Source: Dysgonomonas sp. PF1-14 (GTDB taxonomy: Bacteria; Bacteroidota; Bacteroidia; Bacteroidales; Dysgonomonadaceae). From it: a DNA stretch of 64,000 nucleotides. The position numbers were made by a program, and so were the translations under genes. Shown here piece after piece: positions 44,825 to 52,763 of the stretch (the first letter of the stretch is position 1; each line of letters starts with the position of its first letter). Below the pieces are notes generated by a model. It saw nothing but the letters and a program-made list of their open reading frames with translations. It ran no database searches and was not told the origin of the DNA. Location: NCBI RefSeq assembly GCF_029892965.1, contig NZ_JARXWN010000006.1:124001-188000 (forward strand). Reading direction: 5' to 3'.

Positions 44825-45001
44825 TCATTTCTTTCCTTCTTCAATTGACACTTTTCTGAATTCCTTTAATACCTTCTCGATTGCCAAAGACGTTTTACGG
44901 GCACGGGTTCCTGCCGCTTTGTTTCCATTTTCTACTTGTGAAGCTGCATCCTTTGCGAAGTCCGCAAACAGTTGATTCAAATTCTCTACTAAATTTTTCA
45001 T
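44825..45001 (-). CDS. Histone-H1-like (Hc1) small basic protein
   Basis: A 58-residue protein missed by longer-ORF criteria. It starts MKNLVENLNQLFADFAKDAA, continues QVENGNKAAGTRARKTSLAI and ends FRKVSIEEGKK. This matches the short Hc1-like histone proteins of Bacteroidetes, in which the GNKAAGTRARK motif is conserved. Being Lys/Arg-rich it may bind DNA, and its place beside the integrase might mean a role in element compaction or recombination. It converges with the integrase gene. Confidence 0.75.
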   Translation of the reverse strand: MKNLVENLNQLFADFAKDAASQVENGNKAAGTRARKTSLAIEKVLKEFRKVSIEEGKK

Positions 45002-45066
45002 ATTGTTTTTCGTTTATTTTAAAATTCAGGCAAAGATAAAATCATTTTATGTATTGCAAATATACC

Positions 45067-46317
45067 CTATGCTTTTATTTCAATTATCTCATTCAGATTA
45101 GTGGTAAATCGCCGGGATAAATGCTCCTGCCGGATGTTTGCCTTGTAACCGTTTCCCTGAACAGCGACTTTCACGGCTTCCCTGCCGTTCTTTTTGGCTA
45201 TCTCGTCCAATGCCTCATTCAGCCGCTTTTGTTTTTCCCTGTCAATAGGGTCGAACAAATCTGCCGTTGAATATTCCTCCGGTATTATATCTGCTAATAC
45301 TACCCCTGTCCGTTTATATTCCATGTCCGGCATATAGATAGAATCTAAGGCTTTGCGACAATAGCCGATTATTTCCGCTATATCAGCTGTGTAAAATGAT
45401 AAGGGGATAATCTTGGATGGTTTATACACTTCATCCTTGAAACGGTTGGTTTGCAGGAATATATAAACTCCTTTTGTTACAGATTTTTGTTTCCTCAGCT
45501 TACTGACGCATAAGGACGCCAAAGAGGCTATCGCTTCCAACAGATTGTTGTATTCGGTTATAGGTTGTCCGAAACTACGGGAAGTGCATATTTGCTGTTT
45601 ATCCGTTTCAAGGTCATCCTTTCCTATACAGGGTATTCCCTGTAACTCCATCCAGGTGCGCTCCCCGATGACAGACATTTTATGCCTTACCCACGAACGG
45701 CTTTTTTGAGTAAAGTCGTAGGCGGTTTTTATACTGTGGTATTCCAATGTGCGTGCATAATTGCGTCCGATACCCCATACTTCGCCTATTGCTGTTTTTT
45801 GCAGGGCTTTTATCCGTTTTTCTTCCGTGTCGATAATACAAAGCTGTTTGTAACCTTTGTATTTCTTGGCAAAGTGATTGGCAATCTTAGCTAATGTCTT
45901 AGTCGGGGCAACTCCGAGAGATACGGGAATACCCGTGCATTTGGTTGTTGTATCTATGATATGCCTGCTATAAGCATCCAAATCGCTGATGCCCGACAGG
46001 TTCAGGAATGCTTCGTCCACGGAATACTGTTCAAGTTCAGGGACAAGCCCCGATAGGACTGCCATTACCCTTGCCGACATATCGCCGTACAAGGTGAAGT
46101 TGGTGGAATAGACGGCTATATCGTGTTTCTTTACCAAATCCCTAATTTGGAAAAAAGGCACAGCCATTTTTATATCCAATGCTTTGGCTTCGTTGCTGCG
46201 GGCAATAACACATCCGTCATTGTTGCTGAGCACAACGACAGGACGATTGTTCAGCGAGGGATTGAAAACCCGCTCGCAGGAAACAAAAAAGTTATTGCAG
46301 TCGCATAGGGCGTACAT
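45067..46317 (-). CDS. umuC: Y-family DNA polymerase (UmuC-like)
   Basis: A translesion polymerase subunit of 416 residues. The palm motifs are complete: MYALCDCNNFFVSCERVF with Asp6 and the second acidic site SVDEAFL (Asp101-Glu102). YSTNFTLYGDMS and GIPVSLGVAPTKTLAKIANH (helix-hairpin region) follow the UmuC pattern. The C-terminal little finger (TSRSFGQPITEYN) runs to the end. Together with the UmuD-like protease gene it forms a mutagenic repair pair, but a third gene lies between them. Such pairs are frequent cargo of conjugative elements. Confidence 0.92.
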   Translation of the reverse strand: MYALCDCNNFFVSCERVFNPSLNNRPVVVLSNNDGCVIARSNEAKALDIKMAVPFFQIRDLVKKHDIAVYSTNFTLYGDMSARVMAVLSGLVPELEQYSVDEAFLNLSGISDLDAYSRHIIDTTTKCTGIPVSLGVAPTKTLAKIANHFAKKYKGYKQLCIIDTEEKRIKALQKTAIGEVWGIGRNYARTLEYHSIKTAYDFTQKSRSWVRHKMSVIGERTWMELQGIPCIGKDDLETDKQQICTSRSFGQPITEYNNLLEAIASLASLCVSKLRKQKSVTKGVYIFLQTNRFKDEVYKPSKIIPLSFYTADIAEIIGYCRKALDSIYMPDMEYKRTGVVLADIIPEEYSTADLFDPIDREKQKRLNEALDEIAKKNGREAVKVAVQGNGYKANIRQEHLSRRFTTNLNEIIEIKA

Positions 46318-46326
46318 TTTGATTAT

Positions 46327-46998
46327 TTAATAGTTTACAACTTTACCGACATGTATTACACCTGCACTATATGCTGTAGACAAAGAGACAGGTGCACCAT
46401 CCAGATAAAAGGTATTATCCTCATATGTAATATTCCCTCCTGCTATTAATGTATAACGTTCACGGTCGTATAGTATATCTGTATTTTCTTCTGATAGCTC
46501 TACCAATTCTATATATTCAATAATATCCTTATTCTGCATTTCTTTTATAGGAATAGGCGTATTTTGATCTCCGAATCCCATCTTCAATCCACCTCCGGGC
46601 ATGCCGAACCAAGGCATTGCCGTTCCTTGAAAAATACGGACTTCATGTGTAATCCTAAATATCCGTTTATCCATCAATTCGAAAGATGGAGGCAGGGATT
46701 TATTAGGAAAGGGCTCTTCTATTCTCCAAAAGAACATACCTTGATTCTGCCATTCAGGATTATTCAAATCCTCTAAAGTATTTTTATTCCAATAATGCAT
46801 ATATAACTGTCCTATCCAAAGCGGAATTGTCGATGATTCCAGTTTTTGAGATAAATTATCAGATATATCCCTAACAACTTTATATAAGCTATTACTCTTT
46901 TTTTGAACCAGGATATTTTCTCCTTTATTGATGGTATATTTATCTGTTGATGCAGGCTCTTCTTTATTTTTCTTTTTTCCAAACCAGTTTTTAAACAT
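46327..46998 (-). CDS. TNT-domain-like protein between umuD and umuC
   Basis: A 223-residue protein with a basic, Lys-rich N-terminus (MFKNWFGKKKNKEE) and no signal peptide. The central part resembles the tuberculosis necrotizing toxin (TNT) fold: FPNKSLPPSFELMDKRIFRI, THEVRIFQGTAMPWFGMPGGG (117-137) and IPIKEMQNKDIIEYIEL. TNT proteins split NAD. The usual Gln of the GQPGGG motif is Met here, so activity is uncertain; an inactive or altered enzyme is possible. It lies 21 bases after umuD and 9 bases before umuC, hence in the same operon. The TNT assignment is by motif only. Confidence 0.55.
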   Translation of the reverse strand: MFKNWFGKKKNKEEPASTDKYTINKGENILVQKKSNSLYKVVRDISDNLSQKLESSTIPLWIGQLYMHYWNKNTLEDLNNPEWQNQGMFFWRIEEPFPNKSLPPSFELMDKRIFRITHEVRIFQGTAMPWFGMPGGGLKMGFGDQNTPIPIKEMQNKDIIEYIELVELSEENTDILYDRERYTLIAGGNITYEDNTFYLDGAPVSLSTAYSAGVIHVGKVVNY

Positions 46999-47019
46999 TG
47001 AAATACTAAATTAAGGTTT

Positions 47020-47457
47020 TTATCTTTGCTTTTTTATCGAATAAGTTACGATTCCCCAAATGAGGAAATCATTATCTTCGGTAACCTTTATCGGCTGGTA
47101 TTGCTCATTAGCGGGAATCAGCCAAATGACATCTTTCTCTATTTTGATATGCTTGATGGTAAATTCTCCGTCGATATAGCAGACTGCCATATCTCCGTCA
47201 CGGGGATCGAGCGATTTGTCGATAATCAGGATATCTCCGTCATAAATACCGGCATCGATCATGCTGTCGCCTTTTACCCGGCCATAAAATGTAGCGGCGG
47301 GATGTTTTACTAACTCTTTATTCAGGTCGATAGCCAAATCCATGAAGTCCTGAGCGGGAGACGGGAATCCTGCCTTAATGCCTTCGTCCGCTATCGGCAA
47401 TGCCAATTCTATATTGGTTTCGGCCTTGAATATTTCTATGGTAACCGATTTATCCAT
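47020..47457 (-). CDS. umuD: UmuD/LexA-like S24 self-cleaving peptidase
   Basis: A 145-residue partner of UmuC. It has the Ala29-Gly30 cleavage site (KAGFPSPAQD), the catalytic Ser65 in KGDSM and Lys102 in TIKHI, plus the beta segment YGRVKGDSMIDAGIYDGD. There is no HTH, so it is a UmuD-type accessory, not a LexA repressor. A TATTTTTG box at 47463-47470 lies only 6 bases upstream, which would give a very short or leaderless message. Confidence 0.9.
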   Translation of the reverse strand: MDKSVTIEIFKAETNIELALPIADEGIKAGFPSPAQDFMDLAIDLNKELVKHPAATFYGRVKGDSMIDAGIYDGDILIIDKSLDPRDGDMAVCYIDGEFTIKHIKIEKDVIWLIPANEQYQPIKVTEDNDFLIWGIVTYSIKKQR

Positions 47458-47979
47458 ACTTACAAAAATAGGAAATGAATCGGTTAAGAGGGAAACTATT
47501 TTCTTAAATCTTTCGGGTATTATTAAATCCTACGACCCTTTCCTCTACATTCCGTTTTACGTCATTTCGAGAAACAGTCTCGGATAGTGAGCCAAGAGTA
47601 GCTTCTTTCAGGCTACACTTGAGTATTTAACTTTCTACTACTGCTATTGATATGCTGCGATAGCATATATTTCTACTACCCCATTTTCTAACGATGTCTT
47701 TTTCGTTTTTCTCTATAATCATTCCACAACAGGCTGCTGTCAATCCGGTGCTTTGGTCGTTTGTTCATCAGAGCAAAGGTATGATAGTGTTTCACAACGG
47801 CATATCCTGTTGTCCCTCCGGGTTTTCCTAAAAATCTCCACACCTCGCTCATACTTCGCTCAGGTAGTATTTGTTCCGAAAAATATGCCTTATAGTGAAG
47901 CCACAATACCTCGTGTTGCTCTTACGAAACAAAAACGACCGATACCGATGGATGACGCATGAAAAAAAATGTCATAATT
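47458..47979. other. Gene-poor gap between umuD and the membrane protein gene
   Basis: This 520-base stretch has no clearly supported gene. It holds a hairpin ATATGCT-GCGAT-AGCATAT (47650-47668) and the -7 box of umuD at 47463-47470. A minus-strand frame of 72 codons (47688-47906, ending KRKRHR) has no recognisable family and is left uncalled. It is the switch point between the leftward umuDC unit and the rightward PcfJ unit. Confidence 0.5.
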
Positions 47980-48240
47980 ATGAAAAACGAAAAAAACATA
48001 TTGAAACAAAACTCCCTCGCCTCCGGACTCATCATAAAATTAGTTTGGAGAGTAGCGGTTGCAGCAGGGTGTCTGTGGCTTGTTTCGCAGGTCAGTATCA
48101 GTGCATCGGCGGTTGCAGGACTTATCCTGTGTTATTGGAGTATATGTCTTGTATTCCGATTGGTAGGCTTTATCATTCGGCTTATCCTGTCCCTGCTGTC
48201 TATCGTCATTATCACATCATTAATCCTTTTACTTATTTAA
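47980..48240 (+). CDS. Small membrane protein of unknown function
   Basis: An 86-residue protein (ATG at 47980; a start 21 bases earlier is possible) with three hydrophobic segments: LIIKLVWRVAVAAGCLWLV, AVAGLILCYWSICLVFRLVG and FIIRLILSLLSIVIITSLI. The N-terminal 14 residues are polar. I do not recognise the family. It opens a rightward unit of five genes (to 50890) on the conjugative element, closely spaced. Confidence 0.6.
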   Translation: MKNEKNILKQNSLASGLIIKLVWRVAVAAGCLWLVSQVSISASAVAGLILCYWSICLVFRLVGFIIRLILSLLSIVIITSLILLLI

Positions 48241-48251
48241 TCATTAGAGCC

Positions 48252-48458
48252 ATGACAAAGTTATATTTCGAGATAGTGGATTATTCCGAGAAAGCCATCG
48301 CTCTGTTCGGAGATACCAAAGCAATCAAAGATTTGCTCAAAGCTATGGGAGGGAAATTCAATCCCCGATTGACATACAACAACGAAAAGCAGGCAGGCTG
48401 GATTTTTTCAAAAACGAAGAGGGAAGAATTAGAGAATGTATTGAGCCTAAACAACTAA
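48252..48458 (+). CDS. Small conserved accessory protein (68 residues)
   Basis: A 68-residue protein from the ATG at 48252 (MTKLYFEIVDYSEKAIALFG). The C-terminal half LLKAMGGKFNPRLTYNN and GWIFSKTKREELENVL carries a motif, GGKFNPRL followed by GWxFxKxK, that recurs in Bacteroidetes element proteins and at the ends of larger SF-type proteins. Its role is unknown. It lies 14 bases upstream of the PcfK-like gene. Confidence 0.65.
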   Translation: MTKLYFEIVDYSEKAIALFGDTKAIKDLLKAMGGKFNPRLTYNNEKQAGWIFSKTKREELENVLSLNN

Positions 48459-48471
48459 AAAAAACAAGAAC

Positions 48472-48885
48472 ATGAAAGCAACCTATATTTTCACAAGAAC
48501 CATACTGAGCTATTTAGAGCAACGAGCCGAAACGGATGCTCTGTTTGCCGAATCATTCGCTAAACCCGACAAGAATATTGACGATTGTATTACATATATT
48601 CTCAACACCGTTCAAAAAAGTGGTTGCATGGGATTTACCGACCTCGAAGTCTATTCATTGGCTGTACACTATTACGATGAAGATACTATCGAAATAGGCA
48701 AACCGAAGAACAGTAGCCACATCGTAGTCAATCATGTTGTAGAGCTGACCGAAGATGAAAAAGAACAGGCACGGAAAGAAGCTATCCAAAAGGCTCAGAA
48801 CGATGCCTATAACCGAATGATGCAACCCAAAAAGAAAGCCAAACGAGTAGAAATAACTAACCAACCAAGTCTATTTGACTTCTAA
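48472..48885 (+). CDS. PcfK-like protein
   Basis: A 137-residue protein (MKATYIFTRTILSYLEQRAE) with a helical N-terminal domain; the C-terminal 40 residues are charged, with RKEAIQKAQNDAYNRMMQPK and a closing QPSLFDF. It corresponds to the PcfK family that accompanies PcfJ on Gram-positive and Bacteroidetes conjugative elements. The function is unknown. It precedes pcfJ by 11 bases. The QPSLFDF tail resembles a sliding clamp binding motif (QxxLFxF). Confidence 0.75.
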   Translation: MKATYIFTRTILSYLEQRAETDALFAESFAKPDKNIDDCITYILNTVQKSGCMGFTDLEVYSLAVHYYDEDTIEIGKPKNSSHIVVNHVVELTEDEKEQARKEAIQKAQNDAYNRMMQPKKKAKRVEITNQPSLFDF

Positions 48886-48896
48886 ATAGTACAGCC

Positions 48897-50165
48897 ATGA
48901 AACCAAGAACAAAATTTCAAAAACAAATAGTAGCAGCAAGTAGAAAATTACCTAAAATAACCGATGCGCAAATACAATGGGCATACAAGAACTGTATCGA
49001 GCATATCGGACAGAAGACATCAAAAGGTCTTATCACTTGTTTGGAATGTAACCACCAATGGACGGATACAAAAGAAAAGGAACATTGTACTTGCTCGAAC
49101 TGCAAAACCAAACTAAGGGTAATAGAAACACGTAAACGTACATTCTTAGATTACGAATACTTGTGCATCGTTACCGCCTGTGAGGGCTTTCAAGTTTTAC
49201 GCTTCGTGTACATAGAGTGCAAAATGAAGAAAGGCGAAGCACCCCGATATTTCAATATGGAAGTCGTACAACGTTGGATTGCTCCCAACGGTAAATATGC
49301 AACTATGGCAAAACTCCGTCCGATGGGATTCTGTCGGCAGGATTGGAATTGGTGGAGCAACCTTGAAATCCGTCCCGAAAGGTCATTGTATAATATAACC
49401 CCGACAGAAGTTTATCCCCGTCAGAAACTTATTCCCGAAGTACAAAGAAGCGGATATAACAAGCAGTTCTTTGACCTTACTCCCTTTGATATGTTTAGCT
49501 TTCTGATAGGCAACAGCAAAGCCGAAACCCTGCTCAAAACAGGACAAGCAGAACTCTTCCGATACTTCGCCTATAATACCCGAAAAGATATAAACGACTA
49601 TTGGGCATCTATCCGTATTTGCCTTAGAAACGGCTATGCCATTAGCGATGTATCTATCTGGACTGACTATATAGATTTGCTCCGATTCTTTGGTAAAGAC
49701 TTGCATAATGCCAAATATATCTGCCCGAAGAACCTAAAGAAAGAACATGATAAATATGTGGATAAAAAACGTGAATTATATGACAGGCAACGCAAGGAAG
49801 AACAACGCAGGAAGGCATTGGAAAACGAAAAGTTATTCCAAGAACTGAAATCCCGATTCTTCGGCGTTGAATTTACAGATGGTTTTATCCACATTCGGGT
49901 ATTGGAGAGTGTAGACGAGATTATGCAAGAAGGAGATATGCTGCATCATTGCGTATTTACCAATAACTACCATCTGAAACCCGACAGTCTTATCCTTTCT
50001 GCCTATACCGAAGACAAACGGCTCGAAACCATCGAATTGTCCTTGTCTGAACTCAAAGTGCTGCAATGTAGAGGGCTATGCAATGAAAATACAGAATACC
50101 ATGACAGGATATTGAACCTTGTCAATAAATACATTCCACTTATTCAAAAACGGTTAGCAGCATAA
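48897..50165 (+). CDS. PcfJ-like protein
   Basis: A 422-residue protein. A four-Cys zinc-ribbon-like element near residues 48-67 (CLECNHQW, then CTCSNCKTK) is followed by the PcfJ body: FQVLRFVYIECKMKKGEAP, FDMFSFLIGNSKAETLLKTG, YWASIRICLRNGYAISDVSI and a C-terminal domain with MQEGDMLHHCVFTNNYH and ETIELSLSELKVLQCRG. This PcfJ/PcfK pair is common in conjugative elements and is thought to belong to the cargo near the transfer region; the biochemical role is unknown. Confidence 0.82.
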   Translation: MKPRTKFQKQIVAASRKLPKITDAQIQWAYKNCIEHIGQKTSKGLITCLECNHQWTDTKEKEHCTCSNCKTKLRVIETRKRTFLDYEYLCIVTACEGFQVLRFVYIECKMKKGEAPRYFNMEVVQRWIAPNGKYATMAKLRPMGFCRQDWNWWSNLEIRPERSLYNITPTEVYPRQKLIPEVQRSGYNKQFFDLTPFDMFSFLIGNSKAETLLKTGQAELFRYFAYNTRKDINDYWASIRICLRNGYAISDVSIWTDYIDLLRFFGKDLHNAKYICPKNLKKEHDKYVDKKRELYDRQRKEEQRRKALENEKLFQELKSRFFGVEFTDGFIHIRVLESVDEIMQEGDMLHHCVFTNNYHLKPDSLILSAYTEDKRLETIELSLSELKVLQCRGLCNENTEYHDRILNLVNKYIPLIQKRLAA

Positions 50166-50194
50166 AGCAGTAGTAACAATTAATCTATATTAAT

Positions 50195-50890
50195 ATGGCA
50201 CAGGAAATACCGGACGATTGGATGCAATATGCCAAAGATTTGGCAAAAGCTGAACGGGAACTAAAAATAGAACATTGGGTATATATCACTTTTGAGATAC
50301 GACACCAAGACGGACACAGGGAGATATTACACAAGATAGACCTCCCTCGTGAGATAGTAGACCGCTGGCGGTGGGTAATTGAATGGCGCAGAGCAAAACT
50401 TGTCTGCAAGTACCCACGCAAGAAAATAGAGGTATATCACTGTGCATACGATAAGCGTACAGGCTTACAAACAGGATTCAACTTCCTATTATCGAAAGTC
50501 GCATCGGCAAAAGCACAGATAACCAAAGTCGAAAGGAAAATAGCAGAATATATTGATTATATGACGCACAACGATTTGTTTTTCAATATAGAAACAGACG
50601 AACAATTACTCAAAGCCAATGCCAAATTAGAAAAGAAAAGGAAGAATTATAACGATGCCTATGCTATTTTACAGGCGGAAGTAATCAAACACAAAAATAA
50701 CAAGGATATGTATAAACTATTTGTGGGATTTAAGAAATTAGGAGAGTTCAAGAGTATATCTGAAGCCAAGCTGTTTGCCGACAGGTGTGGAGAAACGGGA
50801 GTTTTTAATCTGATAGGTCATTTGTATAAGGACAGTTGGTATGTTTTTGATTCTCAGAAACAAGACAACAGCGAAGACGATGCGGACTGA
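50195..50890 (+). CDS. Coiled-coil protein of unknown function
   Basis: A 231-residue cytoplasmic protein (MAQEIPDDWMQYAKDLAKAE). The first half is basic with WRWVIEWRRAKLVCKYPRKK; a coiled coil runs from about 110 to 180 (KVERKIAEYIDYM, AKLEKKRKNYND). The end is acidic. It follows pcfJ by 29 bases and closes the rightward unit with a strong terminator. I do not recognise the family. Confidence 0.7.
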   Translation: MAQEIPDDWMQYAKDLAKAERELKIEHWVYITFEIRHQDGHREILHKIDLPREIVDRWRWVIEWRRAKLVCKYPRKKIEVYHCAYDKRTGLQTGFNFLLSKVASAKAQITKVERKIAEYIDYMTHNDLFFNIETDEQLLKANAKLEKKRKNYNDAYAILQAEVIKHKNNKDMYKLFVGFKKLGEFKSISEAKLFADRCGETGVFNLIGHLYKDSWYVFDSQKQDNSEDDAD

Positions 50891-50912
50891 TTTTTCAGTC
50901 CGTTTCTTTTTT
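50883..50912 (+). terminator. Terminator of the PcfJ unit
   Basis: CGGACTGA-TTTT-TCAGTCCG (50883-50902), a perfect 8-bp stem, followed by TTTCTTTTTT. It overlaps the stop codon of the preceding gene. Confidence 0.9.
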
Positions 50913-51003
50913 CAGTGAGCCTGACGCGGATAAAAAAGAAACAAAAAACCGACAGTGAAATTTTCAAATCTCTATTTTTGGGGGACTATGAAAATTGAAT
51001 TAA

Positions 51004-51381
51004 TTAATCAGAAGTACTTAAACATACTTTATATATTATACGAAATGGAGGGATTCTCATATTAACTCTACCTTCACTTTTACTCCTTATAAAATAGTTC
51101 AAATCATTGTATATCTCCCTTAAAATGGTCGCACATAATAAACTTCTCTCTGAATGTTCTAAATTGGGAATATATGAAATTTCATATACAGCTGTAGTCC
51201 TTATTATCTCTTTTCCATTATGAAGAGAAAGTATTGTTATGGATATCTTTATCTTATCATCCACATCATAGGTAAATTTTCTTTCAACGTTATGGTTTAG
51301 CTCAACTTTATCAATTATAGGATTTAGTAATTCGTGCTTGACTGGCTCTATAACAGTATATTTGATAGGACTAGCTTCCAT
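51004..51381 (-). CDS. SecB-like chaperone-fold protein
   Basis: A 125-residue protein (MEASPIKYTVIEPVKHELLN) with alternating beta-strands NVERKFTYDVDDKIKISITI and RTTAVYEISYIPNLEHSE, then a helix and the ending ILREIYNDLNYFIRSKSEGR plus VNMRIPPFRI. The last part matches the SecB pattern AREIxxxLTxR...LPPINF. SecB-like proteins act as chaperones, in some cases for toxin-antitoxin systems, but no toxin is adjacent. The assignment rests on fold-like pattern, and no gene name is given. Confidence 0.5.
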   Translation of the reverse strand: MEASPIKYTVIEPVKHELLNPIIDKVELNHNVERKFTYDVDDKIKISITILSLHNGKEIIRTTAVYEISYIPNLEHSERSLLCATILREIYNDLNYFIRSKSEGRVNMRIPPFRIIYKVCLSTSD

Positions 51382-51554
51382 GATTTATATATGAAATATT
51401 AAAATACAAATATAGAAAACAAATAATAAGTAAAAGGTTGCTATACTAAACAATCCGTAGCGGATGTAACTTTGTCTGATAGTCAGTTCTATCATGGTTT
51501 CTTTGTTCATATATCACAAATATAATTACATTTTCCAGTAATAACAGAAATAGC

Positions 51555-51573
51555 CTCCGATATCACATCGGAG
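51555..51573 (-). terminator. Hairpin downstream of the tra operon
   Basis: CTCCGAT-ATCAC-ATCGGAG (51555-51573), a perfect 7-bp stem, lies 56 bases beyond the last small gene of the operon. The minus strand continues with CTATTTCTGTT. It probably ends the tra transcript, but the T run is weak. Otherwise 51382-51628 holds no gene I can support. Confidence 0.4.
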
Positions 51574-51628
51574 ACTTCTCAAATTTTTAGAAAACTTCAA
51601 AGAAAGTTGGCTGTACAAACTTTAAAAA

Positions 51629-51730
51629 TTACAGATAATCAGAAGATTCTTCTTCATCCGGGGCAATCAGCCATGAATAAATAATATTTATCCATGTAAC
51701 TATATACGAAATTACCATCATCGTTGTCAT
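51629..51730 (-). CDS. 33-residue membrane peptide coupled to traQ
   Basis: A short frame, below usual limits: MTTMMVISYIVTWINIIYSW then LIAPDEEESSDYL. Its ATG overlaps the traQ stop by 4 bases (ATGA), a sign of translational coupling. A single hydrophobic segment (residues 3-22) with an acidic tail fits a small inner membrane subunit. I do not recognise a family. It is the last frame of the tra operon. Confidence 0.55.
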   Translation of the reverse strand: MTTMMVISYIVTWINIIYSWLIAPDEEESSDYL

Positions 51731-52158
51731 AGCTCTTCTTCCTTGCTTGAATCAGCATTAAACTGGAATGATAATGGGTATTTATTTCCGAATGAATCGA
51801 AAAAAATCAAGTCGATAACCGCCTGTTCTTCCGATTCGGAAGTGTAATACAGGCGGAATGTGTCATTGGGTAATTTATAAGTATCATTAGGGAGGAAAGG
51901 TTCATTATTGCCTATCCGTAAAGAGCCTGCCCCTTCACTTTGGAAGAAACGGAGGTAATATTCAGCCTCTTCATAGTAACCCGAACGCAGCAATTGACAC
52001 CTGATCTCGGCTACCTCCCCGACTCTCAGTTTTTTCGGCACAGGCAGGTAAGTAACCTCGAATTCATAACTTTGGCGAATATCAAAACGATCGCTACAGG
52101 CACACGCTATTGCGGCCAGCAATAGCGTAAAGATGATGTAAGATACACATTTTTTCAT
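51727..52158 (-). CDS. traQ: TraQ (DUF3872) conjugative transposon lipoprotein
   Basis: A 143-residue predicted lipoprotein (MKKCVSYIIFTLLLAAIACA, then CSDRF, lipidation at Cys21). The mature part is an Ig-like beta domain with YEFEVTYLPVPKKLRVGEVA and GYYEEAEYYLRFFQSEGAGS. This matches DUF3872 (TraQ) of Bacteroides conjugative transposons. It likely stabilises the outer part of the transfer channel. It follows traO by 28 bases. Confidence 0.85.
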   Translation of the reverse strand: MKKCVSYIIFTLLLAAIACACSDRFDIRQSYEFEVTYLPVPKKLRVGEVAEIRCQLLRSGYYEEAEYYLRFFQSEGAGSLRIGNNEPFLPNDTYKLPNDTFRLYYTSESEEQAVIDLIFFDSFGNKYPLSFQFNADSSKEEEL

Positions 52159-52186
52159 GTTAAATCTGATTTTTAGTTTTTAACTT

Positions 52187-52762
52187 TTAGTTTATAATTA
52201 TCTTGATTCCAAATCCCATCTGTGTATGAAACTTATTAACTTCCGAGCCGAAGAGTATACGCTCCCTGGCATTGATGAGCAGGGCGAACCTGTCGGACAG
52301 GAATGTTTCAATCTCGAAAGACACCGCTCCGCCATACAGGAAGTTATCCTCTGATGTAATCGTTGCCCCATCGAACAATAACTCCTTGCCCCAATTAATC
52401 GTTTCGTAGCCTCCGACAGCTGATAATCCGACCGAGAAGAATAAGGTTTTACTCCTGTCCGACAAGAAGTTCAGATAGTAACCGCCTTCGGCTGTTATCT
52501 GGGACAGAGGAATAAACTTATCCTTGTAGGCATAATTCTTTTGCAGGTATTCCCCTCCGAATACCCAACGGTTGCTATTTTTGGTATAGGCAGATAAGGC
52601 GATACCGCCGTAAAATGCCTGTCCGTCCTTCTTTTCCACTGTAAAGCCATCTACAAAGCCGCCTGTCAGCTGAATACCTTTTTGGCCGGGTAGGTAACGT
52701 TGAGCATGAGCCTGCCCGATTAGGGCAAGGCTCAGAATTATAAGTAATGTGATACGCTTCAT
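52187..52762 (-). CDS. traO: TraO conjugative transposon protein
   Basis: A 191-residue exported protein (signal peptide MKRITLLIILSLALIGQAHA) with a predicted outer membrane barrel: GIQLTGGFVDGFTVEKKDGQ, ALSAYTKNSNRWVFGGEYLQ, VSFEIETFLSDRFALLINAR and an ending MGFGIKIIIN. This matches TraO of CTnDOT-like elements, which is thought to be in the outer membrane near the TraN ring. The next gene upstream, traN, ends 1 base before it begins. Confidence 0.87.
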   Translation of the reverse strand: MKRITLLIILSLALIGQAHAQRYLPGQKGIQLTGGFVDGFTVEKKDGQAFYGGIALSAYTKNSNRWVFGGEYLQKNYAYKDKFIPLSQITAEGGYYLNFLSDRSKTLFFSVGLSAVGGYETINWGKELLFDGATITSEDNFLYGGAVSFEIETFLSDRFALLINARERILFGSEVNKFHTQMGFGIKIIIN

Positions 52763-52763
52763 C

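Noticed and set aside
47688-47906. 72-codon minus-strand frame upstream of the PcfK/PcfJ unit
   Set aside because: No family, no promoter or start context that I recognise and no operon partner. Kept only as a remark in the gap description.
48252-48458. Reading the 68-residue gene as the end of a longer frame starting at 47871
   Set aside because: The upstream part overlaps the membrane protein gene in another frame and is composed of shadow sequence; the ATG at 48252 fits the operon spacing.
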